NCBI GenBank assembly: GCA_947500385.1
Contig: CANMSA010000004.1
Coordinates: 310,001 to 374,000, forward strand
Length of the DNA: 64,000 nucleotides
Direction of reading: 5' to 3'
Source: an uncultured Flavobacteriaceae bacterium
Lineage (GTDB): Bacteria; Bacteroidota; Bacteroidia; Flavobacteriales; Flavobacteriaceae
Shown: piece after piece, positions 1-8,719 of the stretch
How the letters are laid out: each line of letters begins with the position of its first letter
Position numbering within the stretch: position 1 is the first letter of the stretch
The notes under the pieces: generated by a model
The model's database searches: none
Seen by the model: only the letters and a program-made list of their open reading frames with translations
What the model was told of the DNA's origin: nothing
Translations under genes and position numbers: made by a program

Positions 1-75
1 AAAATATCTGTTTGTATCATTTTTCTATTGTTTCAATTTGCTCCCGCGGGAGCTTCCTATTTAATTTAAGGACCG

Positions 76-823
<748 letters not shown>

Positions 824-831
<8 letters not shown>

Positions 832-2914
832 GTTGCAATTCTAATTTGCGAAAGTCCGCCACTTGTTTCAAAAAGGTCTGCGCATCTTTCAAATAACTTT
901 CGGCAAAATTCTTGGTAGGGGCTTTCTTATTCAATTGCAACACCAAATCTTCAAAAGTTCCATTGATTTGGAGTCTGCCAGCAGCTATAAATTTCTCATT
1001 GAAATCGGAGATGATACCGGCATGCGTGTTCGTCTTGACATTCTCCGAGGTCAATAATGCTTTTGCGGAATTCACCATGGATGTATAGGAATAATAGATA
1101 CTGGCCGCCCAGTTTTCTTGTTCTAATTCACTTTGGGCATTTTGAATTTTTTCATCACTTTCGAACAAAAGGGTTGCAATCAAATCAATAACCACTCCCG
1201 CACATTCGCCTACGCCAATGGCTTTTTCATATCTTTTGCTCGTTCCCCAATCTATAAAGTCTTCCTCGGAAAGGGCCGTAATGTCGGCCAAGGGTTTTAA
1301 CAGATTATAGAAGTAGTGCTCTCCCTTTTCTTGGTAATAATCGGCATAGTTGGCACCTTTACCGTTCGCGTCAAAATCGTCGAGTATGCTTCGCAATGCC
1401 TCAGGGCCTCGCTTACTAGGAATCTTAATGACCTTGTCGGCAAAGCGACCTTCCCCATTCCCGATATTGCCACCGCCAAGCAGTACCTGCAATGCGGGCG
1501 CCACCAATTTGTCTTTGGTGCGGATACTCATTCCTTGAAAACCAATATGGGCCATATTGTGCTGCCCACAGGCATTCATACAACCGCTTATCTTAATGAC
1601 CACATCCGGATTGCTGATGTAATTGGAGTATTCTGCCTTGATCAGGCGCTCCAATTCCTCGGCAATACCCGTGCTGCTGGCAATTCCAAGATTACAAGTG
1701 TCCGTTCCCGGGCAAGCCGTAATATCTGCGGCAGTATTATAACCTGCTTCTACAAAGCCTAGTTTTTCCAATTCGGTATAGAAAAAGGGAATCGATGCTT
1801 CTTTCACAAATGGTATGATGATATTCTGTCGTAGTGAAAGTCGAATTTCCCCTGCGGCATACTTGGCGACCAAATCTGCCAACTTTCGGGCCTTGTCCGT
1901 GTAGAAATCTCCCAATAATACTTTTATACCAATGGCCACAAAACCGGGTTGCTTTTGGGGTATTAAGTTGGTAGTCTTCCACTGTTGAAATGCGTTCTCG
2001 TCCTTAATTTGAGTAGTAGGCGGCAACGTGTCGGCAATTTGAGGTTGGGGATAGCCCCAAGTATCAATTGGTACCGAACTACGGGGCACCGCTTTTTGTT
2101 CCGCTTCCAAAAGCTCCTTAAAACCTTCCAAGCCAATCGCTTTCAATAGAAACTTCATTCTTGCCTTTGCCCTGCTCTTTCGTTCCCCGTGGCGGTCAAA
2201 AACCCTGATAACACCTTCCATTAAAGGGATGATCTGGTCCGAGGATAAAAAGTCGAATAGTGTATCGGCATGACGTGGTTGCGAACCCAAACCACCACCG
2301 ATCATTACCTTAAAGCCACGAACACCGTTCCTTATCTTAGCGATAAAACCTAGGTCGTGCATGTAGGACAGTCCGGTATCGGTATCACTCGACGAAAAGG
2401 AAACCTTGAATTTTCGACCCATTTCCTGTCCGATAGGGTTCCGTAAAAAGTATTTAAAAACGGCATCTGCGTAAGGAGACACGTCAAACGGTTCGTCTGG
2501 ATCGATTCCTGCCGTTTCGCTAGCCGTAACGTTGCGAACGGTATTCCCACATGCTTCCCGCAAGGTAACTTCATCTTTTTCAAGTTCGGCCCACAGTTCG
2601 GGAGTCCTATTCAAATCTACATAGTGAATTTGAATATCTTGGCGTGTGGTAATGTGCAAGCGTCCTGTCGAATATTCATCGGCTACATCAGAAATACGTT
2701 TCAGTTGCTTCGAAGTAACTTTCCCGTACGGCAACTTTATCCGAATCATTTGAACTCCTTGCTGCCGTTGACCGTACACGCCCCTTGCCAATCGGAGACT
2801 CCGGAATTTTTCCTCATCGAGCTTGCCCTCCTGAAACTGGCGAATCTTTGCCTCTAAATCAATGATGTCTTTCTCAACAACACTGTTCTCCAACTCTGTT
2901 CTAAAACTTTGCAT
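824..2914 (-). CDS. Siroheme sulfite reductase (nitrite/sulfite reductase family) with C-terminal HEPN-like tail
   Basis: Reduces sulfite to sulfide with six electrons at a siroheme-4Fe4S centre. Two ferredoxin-like half domains and two sirohaem domains fill residues ~30-555. The four cluster cysteines are visible as C401-X5-C407 and C445-X3-C449. Residues ~590-680 form a helical tail resembling HEPN domains, an extra piece absent from classical CysI or ferredoxin sulfite reductases. No CysJ flavoprotein is adjacent, so the electron donor is probably ferredoxin or a distant protein. It could in principle be a nitrite reductase, but its place between cysN and cobA in a sulfate operon argues for sulfite. 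A CCTAT-N7-ATAGG operator-like site lies 7 nt upstream of the start codon. Confidence 0.88.
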
Positions 2915-2920
2915 ATATTT

Positions 2921-2937
2921 CCTATAGATTTAATAGG
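2921..2937 (-). promoter_or_regulatory. Putative operator in front of the sulfite reductase gene
   Basis: The 17-mer CCTATAGATTTAATAGG is a perfect inverted repeat of CCTAT/ATAGG around a 7-nt centre. Two near-identical copies lie upstream of the first gene of the operon (6179-6195 and 6259-6275). It sits in the gap between cysN and the reductase, only 7 nt before the ATG. It may let the second half of the operon be controlled separately. Binding by the adjacent Rrf2 regulator is inferred. Confidence 0.55.
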
Positions 2938-2992
2938 TAATTAATTAAATGGCCCCTGTTGATTGCTGTGATAGTGGTTTTCTCAGGTTTCG

Positions 2993-4240
2993 CTAGTTAA
3001 TAAACCCTGCACCGACCGTACTATTTGTTTGGGTATCAATTAGGATAAAAGAACCATTGGTTCGGTGGTCTTTAAACGTATCAAAAAAGATAGGCCTGTT
3101 CAGTTGAAAACCTACTTGGGCAATGTCGTTCATACCAAGTGCCTGCACTCCAGCATCCACCCCAGAATAGTCCGGGGCAATTTTATGGTCTACCGTAGCC
3201 ACCTTGGCCAATACTTTATTCACTCCGTGCTGTAGCACATATTTCTTTCCTGCCGTCAACTCTTCCGAGTCCATCCAAGAAATCGTGGCCGTAAAGCGTT
3301 TATCGATGGTAGGAAGGTCGTTGGCCTTGACCAACATATCTCCCCTACTTAAATTGATTTCGTCTTCAAGGGTAATTGTCACAGAAGACCTTCTCGAAGC
3401 GGTCTCGCACTTTTTATCGTAAAAGAAAATTTCCTTTATTCTAGACCTGGTCTGGGAAGGCAAGGCCACCACCTCATCTCCCACACGCAGTTCTCCGCCA
3501 TATACTTTTCCGGCAAAACCCCTAAAGTCGTGATGCGCATCGGTCTTTGGCCGAATTACATACTGCACAGGAAATCGTGGGGTACCTACGTTATAAATAT
3601 CCTTTCGATCTAGGTTTTCCAAATGCTCTAAAAGGGTCGTACCCTTATACCACGGGGTATTTCCCGAAACATGTACCACATTGTCGCCTTTAAGCGCACT
3701 AACCGGAATAAAGGTGATATTTTGTTCCTGATAATCCCGCTTCTCCATGAGTCGCTCAAAATCGGCTTTTATGGCGTTGTACTTTTCTTCTGAAAAATCG
3801 ACTAAATCCATTTTGTTAATAGCCACCACTACGTCTTTAATGCGCAGGAGGTTGTTTATGAAAAAGTGTCGGTTCGTTTGTTCAATGACTCCTTTTCGCG
3901 CATCGATCAATATGATCGCTGCCTGAGAAGTCGAGGCACCCGTGACCATGTTGCGCGTGTATTCAACATGCCCAGGAGTATCTGCAATGATGTAGCTTTT
4001 TTTATCGGTAGAAAAATAAATATGGGCCACGTCTATGGTAATGCCCTGTTCCCTTTCTGCCACCAACCCATCTGTTGCCAATGAGAAATCGAGGTAATCG
4101 TAGCCATTTTTCTTACTTGTTTTTTCTATGGCCTCCAATTTATCGGTCGTCAGGGACTTTGTATCATACAGGATACGCCCGATCAAGGTACTTTTCCCGT
4201 CATCTACACTACCTGCCGTTGCTATTTTTAGTACTTCCAT
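2993..4240 (-). CDS. cysN: Sulfate adenylyltransferase subunit 1 (GTPase subunit)
   Basis: GTP-hydrolysing subunit that drives the CysD-catalysed formation of adenosine 5'-phosphosulfate (APS) from sulfate and ATP. It is an EF-Tu-like GTPase with the P-loop GSVDDGKST (residues 10-18), DTPGH (87-91) and NKMD (142-145), followed by two beta-barrel domains. At 415 residues it is the stand-alone form: the C-terminal APS kinase domain found in CysNC fusions is absent. It follows cysD on the same strand after 69 nt and precedes the sulfite reductase. Confidence 0.95.
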   Translation of the reverse strand: MEVLKIATAGSVDDGKSTLIGRILYDTKSLTTDKLEAIEKTSKKNGYDYLDFSLATDGLVAEREQGITIDVAHIYFSTDKKSYIIADTPGHVEYTRNMVTGASTSQAAIILIDARKGVIEQTNRHFFINNLLRIKDVVVAINKMDLVDFSEEKYNAIKADFERLMEKRDYQEQNITFIPVSALKGDNVVHVSGNTPWYKGTTLLEHLENLDRKDIYNVGTPRFPVQYVIRPKTDAHHDFRGFAGKVYGGELRVGDEVVALPSQTRSRIKEIFFYDKKCETASRRSSVTITLEDEINLSRGDMLVKANDLPTIDKRFTATISWMDSEELTAGKKYVLQHGVNKVLAKVATVDHKIAPDYSGVDAGVQALGMNDIAQVGFQLNRPIFFDTFKDHRTNGSFILIDTQTNSTVGAGFIN

Positions 4241-4309
4241 TTCTTCCTAATCAGTATTAATTTAAAAAAGCGCTTTTGCGTTCATTTAAAGCTAGTTACT
4301 ACTAGCGCA

Positions 4310-5209
4310 TTAAAAGTATCCTTGTTGTTTGCGTTTTTCCATAGCGGCCTCCGATCTTTTATCGTCGATACGGGCACCGCGTTCCGAAATAGTCGAATCC
4401 CTTATTTCCTGAACAACCGAAGCAATATCGGCCGCTTCCGAAAAAACGGCGGCAGTACAACTCATGTCGCCTACCGTTCGAAAGCGTACCATACGCTCCA
4501 ATACTTCTTCGTCCTCTTCTTGGTACACAAAATCGGAATGTGACCAAATAAGGCCATCCCGTAAAAATATTTTTCGCTTATGTGCAAAATAAATAGATGG
4601 TATTTCTATTTCCTCCGCCTCTATATAGGACCATACATCCAACTCGGTCCAATTCGAAATCGGAAAAACCCGCACATTCTGTCCCAGTTCAATTTGCCCA
4701 TTCAACATATCGAACAACTCAGGGCGTTGATTCTTTTCGTCCCATTGTCCGAAATCGTCCCGTACTGAAAAAATACGTTCTTTTGCCCTCGCCTTTTCTT
4801 CGTCGCGTCTTGCACCGCCAATACAGGCGTCGAACTTAAATTCCTCGATTGCATCCAAAAGAGTAGTTGTTTGCAACGAATTTCGGCTCGAATAACGCCC
4901 CGATTCTTCTTTCACCTTTCCCTGATCTATAGAATCCTGCACATTTCGCACAATTAACTCCAAGCCCAACTCCTCAACTAGGCGATCTCGAAATTCTATG
5001 GTTTCGGGAAAGTTATGTCCGGTATCAATGTGCATTAAAGGAAACGGGATTTTGGCCGGCCAAAAGGCCTTTTGCGCGAGACGCACCAGGGTAATGGAAT
5101 CTTTGCCGCCAGAAAATAAGAGCACTGGACGCTCAAATTGTGCTGCCACCTCCCTGAAAATATAAATGGCTTCGTTCTCTAAGGGATTAATATGTGATGT
5201 ATCTTTCAT
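4310..5209 (-). CDS. cysD: Sulfate adenylyltransferase subunit 2
   Basis: Catalytic adenylyltransferase subunit (PP-loop ATP pyrophosphatase fold) that makes APS from sulfate and ATP with CysN. The PP-loop SGGKDS is at residues 33-38. The 299-residue length and the C-terminal SEAAMEKRKQQGYF ending are typical of CysD. It lies 47 nt downstream of cysH and 69 nt upstream of cysN, as expected for one transcript. Confidence 0.96.
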   Translation of the reverse strand: MKDTSHINPLENEAIYIFREVAAQFERPVLLFSGGKDSITLVRLAQKAFWPAKIPFPLMHIDTGHNFPETIEFRDRLVEELGLELIVRNVQDSIDQGKVKEESGRYSSRNSLQTTTLLDAIEEFKFDACIGGARRDEEKARAKERIFSVRDDFGQWDEKNQRPELFDMLNGQIELGQNVRVFPISNWTELDVWSYIEAEEIEIPSIYFAHKRKIFLRDGLIWSHSDFVYQEEDEEVLERMVRFRTVGDMSCTAAVFSEAADIASVVQEIRDSTISERGARIDDKRSEAAMEKRKQQGYF

Positions 5210-5256
5210 ACCTATTCAATTCAAGTGTCACCTTGCTTTTCTATGCTTTTCAATAA

Positions 5257-5880
5257 TTAAGTGTGTAAACCACATTCCCGGTTCTCCAAGACCTTTGTTG
5301 GGTCGAAATATGTATGTTCGTTGGGAAGGTTCTTTTCATTTAAATACGCATCCAACCGCGTATCATCCCAATGATAAAAGGGACTCACTTTCAAAACTCC
5401 GTCTTTTGATAAACTTAAAATATCCAACGAATCGCGCAGTGCCGTTTGCCCTTTTCGCAAGTTGGTAAACCACACATCGGGTTTGTGCTGTGCCATCGCC
5501 CTTTGAAAGGGCTCAAGTTTCACTTGTTGTGTAAATTCGGCATGCCGGGGGCTCTCTATTCCCGGAATTCCCATCACTACATCCCTGTAAGCGGCAGTCT
5601 GTTGCGGCACATACAACTGAATGCTCAAGTTCAAAATACGCGTAAGTTCTTGGGCATGACGATACGTATTCGGGGTATTGTACCCAGTATCGCACCAAAC
5701 AACCGGAATATCATTTTTCACGGTGGATACCGCCTCCAAAAGAGCTACTTCATACGGACGAAAATTAGTCGTTACCACAGCCCTATTCGACTGTTTAATG
5801 GCCCATTGAATAATTTCTTGCGGACTGGAATCGGCAAACTGTGCGTTTAAATTTTTTATCTGTTCGTCTAGTATTGGCAT
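5257..5880 (-). CDS. cysH: Phosphoadenylyl-sulfate reductase (PAPS-reductase family)
   Basis: Thioredoxin- or glutaredoxin-dependent reduction of PAPS (or APS) to sulfite. It has the PP-loop-type reductase fold and a C-terminal ECGLHT motif with the catalytic cysteine at residue 204. The paired CC...CC motif that binds the 4Fe-4S cluster of APS reductases is missing, so by sequence it is PAPS-type. I chose the start at 5880 (N-terminus MPILDEQIKN, 207 residues), because the upstream in-frame alternative at 5919 would overlap the preceding gene by 37 nt. With this start, only two bases separate the stop codon of the DUF2061 gene from the ATG. Confidence 0.92.
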   Translation of the reverse strand: MPILDEQIKNLNAQFADSSPQEIIQWAIKQSNRAVVTTNFRPYEVALLEAVSTVKNDIPVVWCDTGYNTPNTYRHAQELTRILNLSIQLYVPQQTAAYRDVVMGIPGIESPRHAEFTQQVKLEPFQRAMAQHKPDVWFTNLRKGQTALRDSLDILSLSKDGVLKVSPFYHWDDTRLDAYLNEKNLPNEHTYFDPTKVLENRECGLHT

Positions 5881-5882
5881 AA

Positions 5883-6155
5883 TCAAGCGTTTTGTTTTCC
5901 CCAGTTGATCGTATTCCAAATACGTTCATGAAAAAAGTAAAGAATCATTTTTGTTACAAAATCGATACTGGCAATCGATGCCGCCAATACAACCTCGCCG
6001 GTGAGTATATAGGATATTAACAAGGTATCCAAAGTTCCGATAATCCGCCAGCTAACTGCTTTCGCTACACTGCGTATAGGACGTTCAGAATTCTTGTCTG
6101 ATCGGTATTTCCCTTTGGACTTTTTTTTGTCTAAAACTAGTTGGTCTATTATCAT
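5883..6155 (-). CDS. DUF2061 small membrane protein
   Basis: A 90-residue protein with a basic N-terminal stretch (~1-30) followed by two hydrophobic segments (~38-52 and 56-75). It carries the family-typical SVAKAVSWRIIGTLDT block at ~29-44. Members of DUF2061 occur in the inner membrane of many bacteria; their function is not established. Here it is the first gene of the cysH-cysD-cysN-sulfite reductase operon and is followed by cysH after two bases, so a role linked to sulfate or sulfite handling is plausible but inferred. Confidence 0.85.
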   Translation of the reverse strand: MIIDQLVLDKKKSKGKYRSDKNSERPIRSVAKAVSWRIIGTLDTLLISYILTGEVVLAASIASIDFVTKMILYFFHERIWNTINWGKQNA

Positions 6156-6178
6156 GTAAAAAAACTTAATCTAATTAC

Positions 6179-6195
6179 CCTATCTATTTAGTAGG
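6179..6195 (-). promoter_or_regulatory. Putative operator 1 at the sulfate operon promoter
   Basis: CCTATCTATTTAGTAGG is the same 17-mer design as at 2921-2937, with one mismatch in the inverted repeat. It lies immediately downstream of a minus-strand TATTTTTG box (6201-6208), so it would cover the transcription start. That is a typical repressor position. Confidence 0.55.
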
Positions 6196-6200
6196 ATAAA

Positions 6201-6208
6201 CAAAAATA
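6201..6208 (-). promoter_or_regulatory. -7 box (TATTTTTG) of the sulfate assimilation operon
   Basis: A perfect Bacteroidota TAnnTTTG element on the minus strand, 45 nt upstream of the DUF2061 start codon, between the two operator copies. No clear -33 TTG is visible at the usual spacing. Confidence 0.6.
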
Positions 6209-6258
6209 AACCTATTTTAGTATCCAAAGCGTTAAAAAAAATAAAATGTTACAATTAC

Positions 6259-6275
6259 CCTATAGATTTAGTAGA
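6259..6275 (-). promoter_or_regulatory. Putative operator 2 upstream of the sulfate operon promoter
   Basis: CCTATAGATTTAGTAGA matches the operator-like 17-mers at 2921 and 6179, with two mismatches in its right arm. It is centred 80 bp upstream of operator 1. A further half match (CCTATTTTAGTA) lies between them at 6211-6222. Confidence 0.5.
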
Positions 6276-6340
6276 TTAATAAACATACATCTATTGTATT
6301 GCGAATAGTGCAGCGAAATTGAACAAAACATTCTAATTGT

Positions 6341-6751
6341 TTAGGAAATCAAATCGGCCAGTGTTCTGCTACGGTACACTTCTAAAGCGCTATCGCGTAC
6401 CTCTAGCATTAATCGATGTACCGAACAGGTCGCCTCATCGGGACAGTCATCGCACTTTTCATAAAAATTAAGGCTTACACAGGGAACCATGGCGATAGGG
6501 CCTTCCAATACGCGCATCACATCGGTCATTAAAATCTCTTTTGGATCTTTAATAAGGTAGTAGCCTCCCCCTTTTCCCTTTTTGGATCCTAAAAATCCCG
6601 TTTTCCTAAGGGACAACAAGATACTCTCTAAAAATTTCTGCGATATATTCTCATGTTGTGCTATACCCGAAATCTGCACCGGGGTATTTTCTTGCTGCGA
6701 AGCCAGATACGTCAGTGCTTTTAGTCCGTATTTTGTTTTTTTCGAGAGCAT
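6341..6751 (-). CDS. Rrf2-family transcriptional regulator
   Basis: A 136-residue winged-helix repressor of the Rrf2 family (relatives: IscR, CymR, NsrR). The N-terminal MLSKKTKYGLKALTYLA start and the GKGGGYYL wing (~72-79) are diagnostic. The C-terminal half has a cysteine-rich stretch with C97, C105, C108 and C114 (approximate), more than the three usual cluster ligands, so it may bind an Fe-S cluster or sense thiols. It lies immediately upstream of the sulfate operon on the same strand but is separated from it by 185 nt holding a promoter and operator-like sites. I infer that it controls sulfate assimilation, as CymR does in Firmicutes. A near-match -7 box (TATCTTCG) ends 4 nt before its ATG. 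Confidence 0.88.
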   Translation of the reverse strand: MLSKKTKYGLKALTYLASQQENTPVQISGIAQHENISQKFLESILLSLRKTGFLGSKKGKGGGYYLIKDPKEILMTDVMRVLEGPIAMVPCVSLNFYEKCDDCPDEATCSVHRLMLEVRDSALEVYRSRTLADLIS

Positions 6752-6945
6752 GTAACGAAGATAGGCAAATAATAAGCGTTCTGAAACCCTCGCTTTTAGC
6801 TCCTTTTTTACCCTCCCCAGGTACCTTGAATCAAAATCATCGACGTACTACCCTTAAGATTTACCTTATATCGAAAAAGTAGTTATGAATACACTTTTTA
6901 AATAACGGGCTTCGTTCTACGGTTTCACCCAAATCTTAAAATACC

Positions 6946-7479
6946 ATGAAAAAACTTCAACTAATCTTATTCTTTGCCGCAGGTGCCTTATTTGTCTCCT
7001 GTGAAAAAGAGGAAGCCGGCACTGCAGAGGTGGCGGTAGAACAGCAATCGCTTCTGGGTACCTGGGACGTGACCGGTTACGAAATCGAGGAAGGCACCTC
7101 AACTACCGAAACATCTGGACAAAAACTAACACAAAACTATACTTCTTACGGTAAGGACTATGATATGACTGTGGTTTTCAACGATGACCCAAAAACCGTC
7201 GTAAGTGATGGTTCCTATACCATTGTCATTACCTACACCTTGCTCGGACAGGAATATACGCAAGAAGCTCCCGCATATTCTGCATTGGAATCTTCTTCAT
7301 GGGAAGTAGATGGTTCCGAAATCATCATGACCAATGATGGGAAAGAAACTCGCGCCATCCTTACAGAGGCTTCCGACAACAAATTAGTGCTAGAAATGGA
7401 TTACAACGAAGTCGTAGAGGCCGATGCCAGTTCTAAAATCACTACGACGGGAAAGCTTACCGTTACATTAGAACGTTAG
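6946..7479 (+). CDS. Lipocalin-like lipoprotein of unknown function
   Basis: A 177-residue predicted lipoprotein. The signal peptide MKKLQLILFFAAGALFVSC ends in a lipobox with Cys19, followed by a short acidic linker. The mature part begins LLGTWDVTGYEIEEG, which looks like the first strand of lipocalin-like (calycin) domains common in Bacteroidota lipoproteins, and alternating polar/hydrophobic strands follow. No enzyme motif is visible. It stands alone between the Rrf2 regulator and metZ and has its own terminator. Ligand and role are unknown. Confidence 0.8.
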   Translation: MKKLQLILFFAAGALFVSCEKEEAGTAEVAVEQQSLLGTWDVTGYEIEEGTSTTETSGQKLTQNYTSYGKDYDMTVVFNDDPKTVVSDGSYTIVITYTLLGQEYTQEAPAYSALESSSWEVDGSEIIMTNDGKETRAILTEASDNKLVLEMDYNEVVEADASSKITTTGKLTVTLER

Positions 7480-7503
7480 ACTTTGCTAACATCAAATGTT
7501 TTG

Positions 7504-7538
7504 GAGCGCCGTATCTTCTAAAAGTGCGGCGCTTTTTT
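7504..7538 (+). terminator. Rho-independent terminator of the lipocalin-like gene
   Basis: AGCGCCG at 7505-7511 pairs with CGGCGCT at 7527-7533 across a 15-nt loop and is followed by a T run. It ends within the stop codon of the convergent metZ-like gene. Confidence 0.85.
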
Positions 7539-8700
7539 AGTTCAAGGCCTGGGCAATATCCTCGATAATATCCTCTATATGTTCCAGACCAACCGATACT
7601 CGTACCATCCCATCGGTAATCCCTACGGCTGCCCGCTCTTCCAGCGATAGCTTACTATGGGTAGTCGATGCGGGATGCGTCACGATACTCCTTGAATCTC
7701 CCAAATTTGCCGACAGCGACAACAATTGAATCGCATCAAAGAATTTACGCCCGGCTTCGATGCCGCCGGCCACTTCAAAAGCAACCACGCAACCACCCAA
7801 TTTCATTTGCTTTTTGGCTATTTCATATTTCGGATGGGATTTAAGAAAGGGATATCGCACCCAATTTACTCCTTCATGCCCTTCTAGAAATTCGGCCAAT
7901 TGCAAAGCATTCGCACAATGGCGATCTACTCTGAGTGCCAAGGTTTCCAAACTTTTTGAGAGCACCCAGGCATTAAAAGGAGATAAGGCGGGGCCGGTAA
8001 TTCTCGAAAACCGATATATTTTATCCATCAAGGTTTTCTTACCCACGGTAATCCCTGCCAATACCCTTCCTTGGCCATCCATTAACTTGGTGCCCGAGTG
8101 AATCACCAAATCCGCCCCAAATTTTATGGGTTGCTGTAAGTACGGGGAGGCGAAGCAGTTATCAATAATCAAAATCAACCCATGCTTCTTTGCTATGTTG
8201 CCCAAGGCCTCCAAATCCAATACATCAACTCCGGGATTGGTAGGCGTCTCGGCATAGATTACCTTTGTTTTTGAAGTAATCAGCTGTTCTATTTCATCGA
8301 GTTGATCAATTTTGAAATAGGAGTGGCCAATGTTCCATTTGGGCAAAAACTGGGTGAGCAGGGTATGTGTTGAACCAAAAATGCTACGGGCCGAAAGGAT
8401 ATGATCACCACTCTCTAGCAGTGCCGCGAAGGTTGAAAAAACAGCGGCCATCCCGGAAGCAAAGGCAAAGCCGTCTTCGGCCCCTTCCATTTGGCAAACC
8501 TTCTCAATAAACTCGGACGAGTTCGGGTTGGAATAGCGTGAATAAATGTTTCGTTCCTTTTCCTCGGCAAAGGACGCCCTCATATCTTCCGCATCCTCAA
8601 AAACAAAACTTGAAGTGAGATACATGGGTACGGAATGCTCCAAAAACTGACTTCGTTCAATTTGAGTTCTTATGGCCTTTGTTTCAAACTTTTTTTCCAA
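7537..8700 (-). CDS. Trans-sulfuration PLP enzyme, probably O-succinyl/acetylhomoserine sulfhydrylase (MetZ-like)
   Basis: Cys/Met metabolism PLP-dependent enzyme of 387 residues. It probably converts an O-acylhomoserine plus sulfide to homocysteine (MetZ-like); a cystathionine gamma-synthase is the main alternative. The PLP-lysine motif is HSGTKLMDGQGR (lysine in SGTK, ~205), and the phosphate-binding FASGMAA and the YSRYSNPN blocks are present. It is the last gene of the methionine cluster, 19 nt after the MetX-aspartokinase-homoserine dehydrogenase gene. The nearby metY gives the cluster two sulfhydrylase-like enzymes, so the two may prefer different acyl groups. Confidence 0.85.
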   Translation of the reverse strand: MEKKFETKAIRTQIERSQFLEHSVPMYLTSSFVFEDAEDMRASFAEEKERNIYSRYSNPNSSEFIEKVCQMEGAEDGFAFASGMAAVFSTFAALLESGDHILSARSIFGSTHTLLTQFLPKWNIGHSYFKIDQLDEIEQLITSKTKVIYAETPTNPGVDVLDLEALGNIAKKHGLILIIDNCFASPYLQQPIKFGADLVIHSGTKLMDGQGRVLAGITVGKKTLMDKIYRFSRITGPALSPFNAWVLSKSLETLALRVDRHCANALQLAEFLEGHEGVNWVRYPFLKSHPKYEIAKKQMKLGGCVVAFEVAGGIEAGRKFFDAIQLLSLSANLGDSRSIVTHPASTTHSKLSLEERAAVGITDGMVRVSVGLEHIEDIIEDIAQALN

Positions 8701-8719
8701 ACTACTTAATTTTTTTATG

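Noticed and set aside
41-54. 14-bp perfect palindrome GCTCCCGCGGGAGC downstream of cobA
   Set aside because: Stem is short with a 4-nt loop at most and no T run on the minus strand, so it is not a supportable terminator; no second copy was noticed to suggest an operator.
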